Counted from the first letter of the stretch, positions 51,369-59,817 are shown. The stretch is DNA of 64,000 nucleotides from Azospirillum sp. TSA2s (GCF_004923315.1 NZ_CP039651.1:248001-312000); one strand, 5' to 3'. The notes: generated by a model not told the origin, from the sequence alone. Translations and numbers: made by a program.

Positions 51369-51495
51369 GTGGATACACCCCGTTGGATTTGTGATTGCAA
51401 ATCATCCGCATTCGCGGCGGTGGGTCAACGGGGATATCGCGACATTGGGAAAATGTATAGTACGACATGGTGTCGCAGTAAGAAGCCGCCCAGTA
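51369..51495 (-). promoter_or_regulatory. ftr operon promoter with candidate Fur/Mur-type box (copy 2)
   Basis: TGCAAATCATCCGCA at 51396-51410 aligns base for base with the box of copy 1 at an offset of 30,655. It is closer to the alphaproteobacterial Fur/Mur palindrome TGCAAAT-N-ATTTGCA than copy 1. TTGACC lies upstream of it on the minus strand with 17-base spacing to a weak -10 that overlaps the box. Similarity between the two copies ends near 51495. Confidence 0.55.
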
Positions 51496-51668
51496 CGTCG
51501 TTCTCCCTGGTGGCAACGCTGTGGTGAGACCGATGTCCGCTCCCGGTTTCAACGTTCCACGGACCAGGAACTGTGACCGGTCGGGCTCTGTTGGGATGGA
51601 TGCCGCCTGTTTCTGGTGAGGGACACCACCTGATGAGGATCGGCCTTCTGGAAGCGGAGGTCCTTCCC

Positions 51669-52062
51669 ATGGAACCCACGATCATCGGCCTCGATTTTGC
51701 CAAGATGGAGTTCCAACTTCATGGTGTGGACGAGCGCGGCAACATTGTGTTCACCAAGCGGCTGCACCGCGGTGGAGTGCTGACGTTCTTTGCCAGCTTG
51801 GCGGCCTGGGTGATCGGCATGGAAGCATGCGCTCGCGGGCATCGCCGTGCGCGTGAAATCAGCAAGCTCGGGTATAGGGCCACTTGATGCCGATGTAGTC
51901 GGTCAAGCCCTTCGTCAAGCGTTACAAGAACGACTGGGCAGACGCTCCGGCAATCTGCGCGGCCGTTCAGCGCCCCACCATGCGCTTCGTATCGATCAAA
52001 AGCGAGAACCAGCAGAGCACACTGGTCATCCATTGCGCCGGCATCACCGCTGGTCTCCGTGA
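51669..52062 (+). pseudogene. IS110-family transposase remnant
   Basis: Starts MEPTIIGLDFAKMEFQLHGV with the first catalytic Asp of the DEDD (RuvC-like) core and VIGMEACARGHRRAREISKL, then shifts frame; a second frame shows KPFVKRYKNDWADAPAICAA and VQRPTMRFVSIKSENQQSTL, the next core segment, after an in-frame TAG at 51896-51898. The C-terminal serine-containing domain is missing. Frameshift, stop and truncation make it non-functional. The short sequence 51495-51668 before it may hold the element's left end. Confidence 0.75.
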
Positions 52063-52642
52063 ATGGCGATCAGGACGGCATTGGTCTCACTGCGCCGGCG
52101 GGCGAACATGTGGACGTTGCCATGGCTCGCGCCCTTGATTAGCTCCAGTTCGATGAGCCGCCGCTCAGTTCGCCAGCGGGCAGCGTCGGGGCGATCGCTC
52201 CCTTATCCAGGCCGGCCACCTCGGCCCGAACGCCCTTGCGCAAGCTGCCAAGCGGCTGCCGGAGCAACACTGATCCTCGCATCGTCGACACGATCCTCCA
52301 GATAATCCCGCAAATAGTAAGTCCGTCCCTCCCGTCTTTGATGGTTCGTGTTGGTGCGGACTGTGGAGCGGTAGCATCCTTAAAATGCAAATGATCTGAA
52401 ATAGAAAAACCTAAGCCTGCACCTCCTTCGGCCAGACATTGGGATTTTGCATGATTTCTGTGGGCTTCCGGTAAGGAAAAGAGACGCCACCAAGCTCTGT
52501 TTTTTCGGGAGGCGTATGATCCGGCGGCACCCACTTCCGACATTGGGATTTTTCAACATCGGGTCCACCGCCGACGAACCTTGCCGACCCTAGGCTTCTT
52601 CCGAGCCGCGAATTCACCGCGAACATGCGAAGGAGCCATCCA
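52063..52642. other. Gene-poor region with a 17-base direct repeat
   Basis: No gene supported. GACATTGGGATTTTGCA at 52435-52451 is repeated with one change at 52539-52555, 104 bases apart in the same orientation, in a locally AT-rich stretch upstream of the membrane-protein gene. The repeats could be regulator-binding sites or ends of a lost element. The first 250 bases are probably decayed IS110 sequence. Confidence 0.4.
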
Positions 52643-53437
52643 ATGCACGCGACACACGACGCACGGGCGTCCGGCGCCGGTATGCTGAACAAAGTGCCGG
52701 AGGTCACGCTCATCTTCTGGATCATCAAGATCATGTCCACCACGGTGGGTGAAACCGGGGCCGACTATCTGGCCGTCCATGTCGGCCTGGGGACCGGCCT
52801 GACCGGTGCGATCATGGCCATGCTGCTGGGCGGCGCGCTGCTGCTGCAATTGCGGGCGCAGGCCTATGTGCCCTGGATCTATTGGTTGACCGTCGTGCTG
52901 GTCAGCGTTGTCGGGACCCAGATCACGGATGCGCTGACGGACGGCCTGAATGTCAGCCTCTACGTCAGCACCACGGTGTTCGCGGTGGCCCTGGCGGCGA
53001 TTTTCGCCACTTGGTATGCGGCCGAACGGACGCTGTCGATCCACACCATCGTCACCAGCCGTCGCGAGGTGTTCTACTGGACAGCGATCCTCTTCACTTT
53101 CGCTCTGGGCACGGCGGCCGGCGATCTTGCGACCGAGGCGCTCCAACTCGGTTTCCAGCTCGGCGTGCTCGTTTTCGGCGGGCTGATCGCGCTGGTCACG
53201 CTCGCCTACTACCGCGGCGCCAACCCGATCCTGACCTTTTGGATCGCTTATGTGCTGACCCGACCGCTTGGCGCATCGCTGGGCGATTTCCTGTCGCAGG
53301 CCCAGCAGTACGGTGGTCTGGGTCTCGGCACGATCATGACCAGCGCCGTCTTCCTGGTCGTCATCGTGGCCCTGGTGGCGATGGTGAGCGTCACCGCTGT
53401 TCAGCGTCGCAATGCATCCGTGGGCGATGAGGCCTGA
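52643..53437 (+). CDS. COG4705-type multispanning membrane protein
   Basis: 264 residues from ATG 52643 with AAGGAG eight bases upstream. Eight membrane segments are likely. Family-typical strings are KVPEVTLIFWIIKIMSTTVG with ETGADYLAV, YVPWIYWLTVVLVSVVGTQI, TLSIHTIVTSRREVFYWTAI, LFTFALGTAAGDLATEALQL and FWIAYVLTRPLGASLGDFLS. COG4705 proteins are conserved membrane-anchored proteins without a proven function; Mn/metal or envelope roles have been suggested in passing only. It is followed by an exported helical protein in the same direction, 34 bases on. Confidence 0.85.
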   Translation: MHATHDARASGAGMLNKVPEVTLIFWIIKIMSTTVGETGADYLAVHVGLGTGLTGAIMAMLLGGALLLQLRAQAYVPWIYWLTVVLVSVVGTQITDALTDGLNVSLYVSTTVFAVALAAIFATWYAAERTLSIHTIVTSRREVFYWTAILFTFALGTAAGDLATEALQLGFQLGVLVFGGLIALVTLAYYRGANPILTFWIAYVLTRPLGASLGDFLSQAQQYGGLGLGTIMTSAVFLVVIVALVAMVSVTAVQRRNASVGDEA

Positions 53438-53471
53438 TGATCCTTCCCTTCATGCAAAGCAGAGATCGTCG

Positions 53472-53873
53472 ATGAAACACTCCTGGATCGCACTCACCGC
53501 TGTTGCGCTCGTTGCCACGGGTGCCGTGGCAGTCACATATTTCATGCCGGTAGCAGGCGCGGTTTCGCAGGCCGAAGCGTCTGCCGGACTGGGCGACATC
53601 TCGGGCTTCCGCAAGATTGTCGTCGATACGGCGGCCCTGGTCGATAAAGGGGACCTTGCGGGCGCGACGATCCGCATCAAGGATCTTGAAACGTCATGGG
53701 ACGAGGCGGAAGCGGGCCTGAAGCCCCGAGCACCGAGCCAGTGGCATGCGGTCGACAAAGCCATCGACGGGGCACTGTCGGCTTTGCGCGATAGCGCCCC
53801 GACGGTGGCCGCGTGCAAGAAGGCTTTGACGACCCTGCTCGATACCATGGACAGCAACGGCACACATGGCTGA
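53472..53873 (+). CDS. Exported helical protein accompanying the COG4705 gene
   Basis: 133 residues from ATG 53472. The N-terminal segment HSWIALTAVALVATGAVAV then TYFMPVAGAV is a signal peptide or a single anchor. The mature part is helical: SGFRKIVVDTAALVDKGDLA, GATIRIKDLETSWDEAEAGL, WHAVDKAIDGALSALRDSAP and CKKALTTLLDTMDSNG. The helical-pair pattern (DLETxWDEAxxxL) resembles small periplasmic four-helix proteins. Function unknown; co-transcription with the COG4705 gene is likely. Confidence 0.75.
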   Translation: MKHSWIALTAVALVATGAVAVTYFMPVAGAVSQAEASAGLGDISGFRKIVVDTAALVDKGDLAGATIRIKDLETSWDEAEAGLKPRAPSQWHAVDKAIDGALSALRDSAPTVAACKKALTTLLDTMDSNGTHG

Positions 53874-54071
53874 GTGACCATCGCGCCGACCAGCGGCTGC
53901 CGGATTGACGGGGCTGACGACACAATAGCCGGACATTCCGAAGGAAAGAGGCGCGGTGGGCATTCCCATCGCGCCTTTTCGATGTGTCGGCGGTGGTTGT
54001 GCGGGAGGGGGCCGCCGGCATGTGCGACATGCCTTCAAGGGCGCTGGAGCCGGTGCCGATCCAAAGAAAAT

Positions 54072-54095
54072 GGCCCGGAAGTCTCCTTCCGGGCC
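54072..54095 (-). terminator. Rho-independent terminator of the PepSY gene
   Basis: Perfect 10-bp stem GGCCCGGAAG/CTTCCGGGCC with a 4-base loop; on the minus strand it is followed by ATTTTCTTT. It lies 20 bases after the PepSY stop codon. Confidence 0.8.
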
Positions 54096-54115
54096 AGACA
54101 CAGACGTCATCAAGA

Positions 54116-54469
54116 TCATTCGGCGTCGTTGTCTTCCTGCTCTTCAGCATCGCCCTGTGCGACATGACGCTTCACAACACTGCCGGAGGCTGCGTCCACG
54201 ACCACAGTCTCGGTCGCCTTGTCCTTGGCGACCTCGACACCGAAGGCCACCTTTCCATTTTCCTGCAGGATGTCGGCAGACAGTGCCTTGCCGCCGGTTT
54301 CCTGTTCGGCGGCGGTCACCGCCTGCGACAACGAGATCTTCGCCTGCGACAGCGCCGACAGGTCACGGGCGTCTTCATGGGTCTTCTGGGCGGCCTGCGC
54401 GCCGTAGCCGATGCTGGCCACCAGCAGCGCCGCACAGATCGCGGATGCGGTCTTCATGACGGTCTTCAT
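54116..54469 (-). CDS. Exported PepSY-domain protein
   Basis: 117 residues. Signal peptide MKTVMKTASAICAALLVASI then GYGAQAAQ. One PepSY unit follows: ISLSQAVTAAEQETGGKALS, ADILQENGKVAFGVEVAKDK and TVVVDAASGSVVKRHV, the helix-plus-two-strands pattern. The C-terminus is strongly acidic (GDAEEQEDNDAE). PepSY proteins are periplasmic inhibitors or binding modules, often near two-component systems. An alternative start is ATG 54457. It ends at a good terminator and is probably monocistronic, upstream of the DedA/PAP2 operon on the same strand. Confidence 0.88.
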   Translation of the reverse strand: MKTVMKTASAICAALLVASIGYGAQAAQKTHEDARDLSALSQAKISLSQAVTAAEQETGGKALSADILQENGKVAFGVEVAKDKATETVVVDAASGSVVKRHVAQGDAEEQEDNDAE

Positions 54470-54688
54470 ACGATTGGCTCCTGTTGCGGGGCATCATGCC
54501 CCGGTGACAGGCAATCCTAGGCGGGGCTGACTTACCGGCCTTTGGCGAGCGCTATACGGATTGGTAAGATCGAGGCCGCATTCTCGCCATGACCGGCGGC
54601 AGACCCTCTGGATCGGGCAGCCAAGACTGGCAGATCGCCAGCGGTACGGCCCAGTTCGGACCGGAGTGCCGTCATGTAACCGGGTCGA

Positions 54689-55324
54689 TCAACGGTTCGG
54701 CTTTGCCGGAGAGCGCAGTCGCCGCCATAGGAACCAGGCCACCGCCGCTACGATCACGACGATCACCAGCATGTCGAAGCGATGCATCCAGTCCCGCAGC
54801 GTCGGGTCGCTGTTCCAACGTTCTCCCAGCGCGTAGCCGACATAGGCCAGCCCGAAGCACCAGGGCCAGGAGCCGATGAAGGTGTAGAGATGGAAGCGGA
54901 GCCTCGGCATCCCGGCCATTCCGGCGGGAAGGGCGATGAAGGTCCGCACAACCGGCAGCATCCGGGCCACCAGCACCGCCGGGCCGCCGAGCCGGGAGAA
55001 GAAGCGCTCCGCCAGATCGAGGTCATGCTCGTCGAGCAGGACGTAGCGGCCCCAGCGCCGGATCAGCGGCCGTCCGCCCCGCCGCCCCACCGCATAGGCG
55101 ATCTCGGATCCCAGGTTGCAGCCGATCGCCCCGACGCTGGCGACCAGCATCAAGTTGAAGTGTCCTGTCGAGACGAGATAGCCGGCAAAGGGCATGATGA
55201 CCTCGGACGGCAGCGGAATGCAGGCGGACTCCAGCGCCATCAGCATCGCGACGCCGGGATAACCCAGCGTCGCGATGACCGATACGATGATCGATCCGAG
55301 TGCTTCGAGAAGATGCCCCACCAC
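54689..55324 (-). CDS. DedA-family membrane protein (distal)
   Basis: 211 residues. DedA/SNARE-associated (VTT) domain: YPGVAMLMALESACIPLPSE, VIMPFAGYLVSTGHFNLMLV, SVGAIGCNLGSEIAYAVGRR, then ERFFSRLGGPAVLVARMLPV, VRTFIALPAGMAGMPRLRFH with the conserved Arg residues, and SWPWCFGLAYVGYALGERWN. DedA proteins flip undecaprenyl phosphate or other lipids and support membrane homeostasis and cationic peptide resistance. Last of five genes; its start is four bases after the PAP2 stop. Confidence 0.92.
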   Translation of the reverse strand: MVGHLLEALGSIIVSVIATLGYPGVAMLMALESACIPLPSEVIMPFAGYLVSTGHFNLMLVASVGAIGCNLGSEIAYAVGRRGGRPLIRRWGRYVLLDEHDLDLAERFFSRLGGPAVLVARMLPVVRTFIALPAGMAGMPRLRFHLYTFIGSWPWCFGLAYVGYALGERWNSDPTLRDWMHRFDMLVIVVIVAAVAWFLWRRLRSPAKPNR

Positions 55325-55328
55325 GTCC

Positions 55329-55937
55329 TCACCTGCGGTCCAGCGGGAATAGGGCAGCGGGCAGATGCAGCCGCCGCACGGCTCCCTCGTAAAGCCGGAC
55401 GATGGCCGGCGTCAGCAGACGATCAATCAGGGGCCGGACCGGAACGACCAGCAGCGATGCGGTGGCGGCGACCAGAAGCGCTCCAGCCATGTCCAGCGGG
55501 AAGTGAACACCGAGATAGATGCGAGCCCAGGCGACGCCCATGCCGAAGGCCATCATTCCCCAACCCAGCCGCGGCCAGGAACCGCGCAGCAGCAGGCTGA
55601 CCCCGATCGTCCACATGAAGGTCGCATGGTCGCTGGGGAAGGACGAGTCGGCCGCATGTGGGATCAGCTGGTGCCCCAACCCGATCATGAAGGGGCGCGG
55701 ATGCTGCCAGATAGCGCCGATCACCGTGTTGATCAGGGCCGCCGTCAGCAGGGCGCAGCCCGCACCGACCAGGGCTGAACGCCCGTTGTGCCGTCCCCAC
55801 ACCCACAGCACCGCGATCAGCGCCGCCGCCAGCACCACCACGTCATCCGCCAGGAAGCGCGCCAGCAGCAGAAGCATGGTCTGCGGATCGGGCGGGGCGT
55901 TCAGCAGGAGGAACAGATGCCGATTCAAAGCTTCCAT
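55329..55937 (-). CDS. PAP2-family undecaprenyl-pyrophosphate phosphatase (BcrC-like)
   Basis: 202 residues, four to six membrane segments. PAP2 motifs in order: GAIWQHPRPFMIGLGHQLIP (the Lys of the usual Kxxxxxx-RP is missing; Trp-Gln precedes His-Pro-Arg-Pro), SSFPSDHATFMWTIGVSLLL with SDH in place of SGH, and ARIYLGVHFPLDMAGALLVA. The SDHAT variant is characteristic of BcrC-type enzymes, which recycle undecaprenyl pyrophosphate and give bacitracin tolerance. It lies between two DedA genes, which fits a lipid-carrier recycling operon. Confidence 0.9.
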   Translation of the reverse strand: MEALNRHLFLLLNAPPDPQTMLLLLARFLADDVVVLAAALIAVLWVWGRHNGRSALVGAGCALLTAALINTVIGAIWQHPRPFMIGLGHQLIPHAADSSFPSDHATFMWTIGVSLLLRGSWPRLGWGMMAFGMGVAWARIYLGVHFPLDMAGALLVAATASLLVVPVRPLIDRLLTPAIVRLYEGAVRRLHLPAALFPLDRR

Positions 55938-56021
55938 GAGCGAGGTCCACTTGTTTCGATGCGATGACAGGCCGGGCAGACAGATGGGCAGTGTGGGGCC
56001 CTTCGCGCGTGACGCCGAAGG

Positions 56022-56693
56022 CTAGGGCTGGAGCGTTCGGGTGAGTTCGGGAGACTGGCGGGGATCGGCGAAGGCCCGGTCTGCGGCACGTTGCAGGCGT
56101 TCTTCATGACGCCGCGCATATCGCCACCCCAAGACCCCGGCGAGCAGGGCGATGCCGCCGGCACCGACCGCCAGGGGGCCATGATAGCGCTCCAGTGCCT
56201 GCCCGAAGCTCCAGCCGCCCAGGCCGAACGCAATGGACCAGAGCAGCCCGCCGCAGGCATTGGCGACCAGGAAGCGACGCCAACACATACGGTTGGCGCC
56301 GGCGAGCAGCGCGGTCAGCACCCGCAGCAGCGCCACGAACCGCCCGAGCAGCACGACCTTGCCGCCGTGCCGTTGGAACAGGTACTGGCCGAGCCGCAGC
56401 CGCGGTTCGGTCAGCCGCAAGAGCGACCCATAGCGCACCAGCAACCGGTAGCCATAGCGCCGACCGATCAGGAAGCCGACATTGTCACCCACCACGGCTC
56501 CGGCAGCCGCCGCGCCGATCACGAACTCGATCCGGAAATCGGGGGAGGCCGCCGCCAGGATCGATCCGGCGATCAGCGTCGTCTCTCCCGGCAGGGGCAG
56601 ACCCATGCTCTCCAGCGCAACCACGCCAGCGATCAGCCAATAACCGTAACCGGTCAGAAGTTGGGGAATCAGGCCGTGGAGCGGGAGAGACAT
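56022..56693 (-). CDS. DedA-family membrane protein (proximal)
   Basis: 223 residues from ATG 56693, which has GAGG seven bases upstream; a longer frame overlaps the kinase and is not likely. DedA motifs: GYWLIAGVVALESMGLPLPG, ETTLIAGSILAAASPDFRIE, GAVVGDNVGFLIGRRYGYRL, YLFQRHGGKVVLLGRFVALL, RVLTALLAGANRMCWRRFLV and ANACGGLLWSIAFGLGGWSF. It is distinct from the second DedA of the operon, so they are not a recent tandem duplicate. Starts four bases after the kinase stop. Confidence 0.91.
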   Translation of the reverse strand: MSLPLHGLIPQLLTGYGYWLIAGVVALESMGLPLPGETTLIAGSILAAASPDFRIEFVIGAAAAGAVVGDNVGFLIGRRYGYRLLVRYGSLLRLTEPRLRLGQYLFQRHGGKVVLLGRFVALLRVLTALLAGANRMCWRRFLVANACGGLLWSIAFGLGGWSFGQALERYHGPLAVGAGGIALLAGVLGWRYARRHEERLQRAADRAFADPRQSPELTRTLQP

Positions 56694-56697
56694 CGCG

Positions 56698-58113
56698 TCA
56701 CCTCGAATGCTGCGCCGTGACCGGGGGGCATTCCCCGGCCGGCCGGGCCGACAAGCCGTCACGGAGATTGAAGTCAAGCGAGACCCGCAGGCCCGGGCCG
56801 TTGTCCGTCACGGACACCGTCGCCTCATGACGGTCCGCGATGGCCTTCACCAGACTGAGACCAAGCCCGCTGCCATCGGTGGTGCGGCTCCGCTCCAGCC
56901 GGTAGAAGCGGCGGAAAATGCGTCCGCGCTCTTCCGCCGGCACACCGGGACCGTCGTCGGCGATCGTCAGCCGCGCCACTCCTGGACCGGCGGCCAGAGC
57001 CACCTCGATGCGCGTTCCGGCCGGGGTGTGCCGAATGGCGTTCTCAACGAGATTGACGAGCATTTGGGTCAGCAATTCGCGGTCGCCCGCAACCACCGCC
57101 GGGTCGAGCCGTGGACTGACCAGGACCTTGCCGTCCTCTTCGGCCGAGGGCGTGAAGGCCTCGACCACTGTCTCCACGATGACGTGAAGCTCCACCGGGT
57201 CGCGAACCGGCGGTCGAGCGCCGCCCTCGATCTGGGCGATGCGCAGCAGCGCGGCAAAGGTCTCCAGCAGCGTGTCGGTTTCCGCCAGGGCCGCGTCCAC
57301 TGCGACCGCGTAGTCGTCGGTCGATGCGGCGGTCGCCCGCACCCGCTCCAGACGCTGGCGCAGCCGCGCCAACGGAGTGCGCAAATCGTGGGCGATGTCG
57401 TTGGACACCTGCCGCAACCCCTCCATCAGATCGGCGATGCGGCCGAGCATGCGGTTCAGCGTATCCGAGAGCCGGTCGAGGTCGTCGCCGGTTCCCCGCA
57501 CCGGGATGCGGCTGGCCAAATCACCGGCGATGATCGCCTCCGCCGTGCGCGAGATGGCATCGACCCGCTGCAGGAAAGCCACGCTCAACAGAGCGCCGCC
57601 GGCGACCCCAAGCCCGAGCGTTACCAGCACCGCGACGGAAAATGCGTGGAAGATCGCCTCGTCGGCATCCTCTATCCATTCAAGATCGTCACCGACCGCC
57701 AGCAGCGTGCCGTCCGGCAGCCGGACCGTCAGGGTGCGGATCCCCACGAGTTCGCTCTCGTCGCTGGGCATCCGGTGCGGTTCGATGGTGCTCCAGCCCG
57801 GCTGAGGAACCGTCGTCATATCGCCGGCCAGAATGGCGCCGCCTGCATCGGCGACGAGTTCATGCAGCGCGCCGGGACGGCCAGCGGTGCGCCGCACCTC
57901 GGCAGCGAGCTGCGCCTGCCCGCCGGCCTGGAATTCACCGCGGAGCCGGTCGAGATCGGCCATGATCCGGCTGTTCATCTGCTGTTCCAACGCCGCGTGG
58001 GTGGTCCAATAGACCACTCCCCCCAGTATCAGCGCCGACACCGCGAAGATGAGAGCGAAGGCGGCGGCCAGCCGGAAACTGGCGGTCCGGAACAGTCTAG
58101 GCAGGGTCGTCAT
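56698..58113 (-). CDS. HisKA-type sensor histidine kinase of the envelope operon
   Basis: 471 residues. TM1 LAAAFALIFAVSALILGGVV, a ~140-residue periplasmic loop, TM2 HAFSVAVLVTLGLGVAGGAL, HAMP (AIIAGDLASRIPVRGTGDDL), phosphoacceptor His in SNDIAHDLRTPLARLRQ, N box NLVENAIRHTPAGT, G boxes IADDGPGVPAEERGRIFRRF and GSGLGLSLVKAIADRH. It overlaps the regulator gene by 17 bases. With two DedA proteins and a PAP2 enzyme downstream, it is likely to sense envelope stress or cationic peptides (inference). Confidence 0.94.
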   Translation of the reverse strand: MTTLPRLFRTASFRLAAAFALIFAVSALILGGVVYWTTHAALEQQMNSRIMADLDRLRGEFQAGGQAQLAAEVRRTAGRPGALHELVADAGGAILAGDMTTVPQPGWSTIEPHRMPSDESELVGIRTLTVRLPDGTLLAVGDDLEWIEDADEAIFHAFSVAVLVTLGLGVAGGALLSVAFLQRVDAISRTAEAIIAGDLASRIPVRGTGDDLDRLSDTLNRMLGRIADLMEGLRQVSNDIAHDLRTPLARLRQRLERVRATAASTDDYAVAVDAALAETDTLLETFAALLRIAQIEGGARPPVRDPVELHVIVETVVEAFTPSAEEDGKVLVSPRLDPAVVAGDRELLTQMLVNLVENAIRHTPAGTRIEVALAAGPGVARLTIADDGPGVPAEERGRIFRRFYRLERSRTTDGSGLGLSLVKAIADRHEATVSVTDNGPGLRVSLDFNLRDGLSARPAGECPPVTAQHSR

Positions 58114-58777
58114 TCAGGGTGTATCCGGCCCCGCGTACCGTGCAGATCAGCTCTCTGCTGCGGCCGCGGTCCACTTTGGCCCGCAGGCGGCTGATGTGGG
58201 TTTCGACGATGTTGGTCTTGGGGTCGAAGTGGAAGTCCCAGACATGCTCCAGCAGCATCGTGCGGGTCGTCACGCGCCCGGCATTGCGCATCAGATACTC
58301 CAGCAGCTGGAACTCGCGCGGTTGCAGATCGATGGATGCGCCTCCTCGGGTCACGGAGCGTTTCAGGAGGTCCATTTCGAGGTCGGCCACCCGGAGCACC
58401 GTGGGGACGTCGTTCAGCGGCGGACGCCGCACCAGAGCATTAAGACGGGCCAGCAACTCGGCAAAGGCGAAGGGCTTGACCAGATAGTCGTCGCCGCCAG
58501 CCTCCAGCCCCTCCACCCGGTCGCCGATCCCACCGAGGGCGGTGAGCAACAGCACCGGCGTTTTCACTCCCGCACCGCGCAAGGTTTTCAGCACCGAGAG
58601 TCCATCGAGGCCCGGCAGCATCCGATCGACGACCAAAGCGTCGAACGGCTGTCCCGCGGCGAGAAGCAGGCCGTCGCGCCCGTTGCCCACGCATTCAACG
58701 CTGTGCCCCTGTTCTCGCAGACCGGTCTGGAGATAGCCCGCCGTTTCCGGATCGTCTTCAATGATCAATATCTTCAT
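58097..58777 (-). CDS. OmpR/PhoB-family response regulator of the envelope operon
   Basis: 226 residues. Receiver: MKILIIEDDPETAGYLQTGL, phosphoacceptor in DALVVDRMLPGLDGLSVLKT near residue 51, Lys in DDYLVKPFAFAELLARLNAL. Winged helix: LQPREFQLLEYLMRNAGRVT, TNIVETHISRLRAKVDRGRS and ELICTVRGAGYTLND. First gene of a five-gene operon ending at 54689. The 200 bases upstream (58778-58977) are AT-rich and should hold its promoter; an IS6-family element starts at 58978. Confidence 0.94.
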   Translation of the reverse strand: MKILIIEDDPETAGYLQTGLREQGHSVECVGNGRDGLLLAAGQPFDALVVDRMLPGLDGLSVLKTLRGAGVKTPVLLLTALGGIGDRVEGLEAGGDDYLVKPFAFAELLARLNALVRRPPLNDVPTVLRVADLEMDLLKRSVTRGGASIDLQPREFQLLEYLMRNAGRVTTRTMLLEHVWDFHFDPKTNIVETHISRLRAKVDRGRSRELICTVRGAGYTLNDDPA

Positions 58778-58977
58778 TGGCGCAGCCCCCCGATCCCTCC
58801 TCGAAATGTCCGTCTCTGATCCTCACAGCCGGTCAAACAAGATAGTCGAAGTCGTCTTAATGGGCGGTCACTGATTCTATACGGATTTGTAACCTGGGCA
58901 CCTCCCGAGGCGGATGGAATGAACAGCTCCTTCAACTTTCCCGCTATCATTTCACGAGGGACATCTGCCCCTCTATG

Positions 58978-59817
58978 GGCACCGTCAACTCGTTGGCACC
59001 GACCTTATGGCTGGCGCATTTCGGCCACGGATGCCCAGAGATCGGAGGATCAAGCGGCCAGCGGCGCACCGGCGACTTCGGCCCAGGTGGCGAAGGCCTG
59101 AGCGCGGGCGGCGCGGTAGTCGGAGGCGGGGCGTTGGTCGCGGCGGAGGTGGAAGAGGTTGGCGATCGGGTCATGGATAGACAGAAAGCGCTGCACCTGT
59201 CGGGCCGATTTGAAGCGCTTCATCTGCCGCTCGCGTCGCCGGGTCGGTTGGTGCGAGTTCTCGGCCCGGTTGTTGATGCCCTTGTGCTGGCGATGCTCCA
59301 CCCCCGGCATGATGGTCCGCTTGGCCGCGGCGTAGGACTTGAGTTTATCGGTCACCAGCACCCGCGGCGCGCGGCCCTGCTTTTTCAGCAATTTGCGGAG
59401 CAGGCGCTTGGCCGCCTTGGCATCGCGCCGGCCCTGCACCAGCACATCGAGCACGAAGCCATCGCGGTCGACAGCCCGCCACAGATAATGTTTCTTGCCG
59501 GCGATGGTCAGGACGACCTCGTCGAGGTGCCATTTATCGTCCCCGCGTGGCGCCCGCCGACGCAACCGATCCGCGATCTCGCGGCCGAACTTCAAGGCCC
59601 ATTTCCGCACCGTCTCATGGCTCACGGTGATGCCGCGAGCTGCCAGCATCTCCTCGACCATACGCAGGCTCAAGGGGAAGCGGAAGTAGAGCCACACCGC
59701 CGTCGCGATAACCTCGGCGGGGAAGCGGTAGCCGACGTAGCGGGGGTCACGAGGCGTCGTCATGGCAACCCTATACCCGTACCCCAGCCGCACCGCCACT
59801 GTGGACTTGACGGTACC
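58978..59817. mobile_element. Third IS6-family element, 840 bp
   Basis: Ends GGCACCGTCAACTCG (58978-58992) and, inverted, GGTACCGTCAAGTCC (59803-59817), 12 of 15 alike. One intact transposase gene on the minus strand. Flanking 8-mers CCTCTATG and TTTGCAGG differ, so no target duplication. The right end cuts into an SNF2 helicase gene, which begins mid-domain immediately after it. Confidence 0.85.
59050..59763 (-). CDS. IS6-family transposase (third element)
   Basis: 237 residues from ATG 59763. Helix-turn-helix SLRMVEEMLAARGITVSHET then VRKWALKFGREIADR; DDE core KWHLDEVVLTIAGKKHYLWR, RVLVTDKLKSYAAAKRTIMP and the Glu in PTRRRERQMKRFKSA. Related to, but not the same as, the two transposases at 5-6.7 kb. 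Its start region is shared with an ATG on the other strand (59762) that opens the helicase frame, a chance overlap. Frame intact. Confidence 0.9.
   Translation of the reverse strand: MTTPRDPRYVGYRFPAEVIATAVWLYFRFPLSLRMVEEMLAARGITVSHETVRKWALKFGREIADRLRRRAPRGDDKWHLDEVVLTIAGKKHYLWRAVDRDGFVLDVLVQGRRDAKAAKRLLRKLLKKQGRAPRVLVTDKLKSYAAAKRTIMPGVEHRQHKGINNRAENSHQPTRRRERQMKRFKSARQVQRFLSIHDPIANLFHLRRDQRPASDYRAARAQAFATWAEVAGAPLAA

Noticed and set aside
59762..59817. ATG 59762 as the natural start of the SNF2 gene
   Set aside because: These codons belong to the IS6-family terminus; recognisable helicase sequence begins only after the right inverted repeat.
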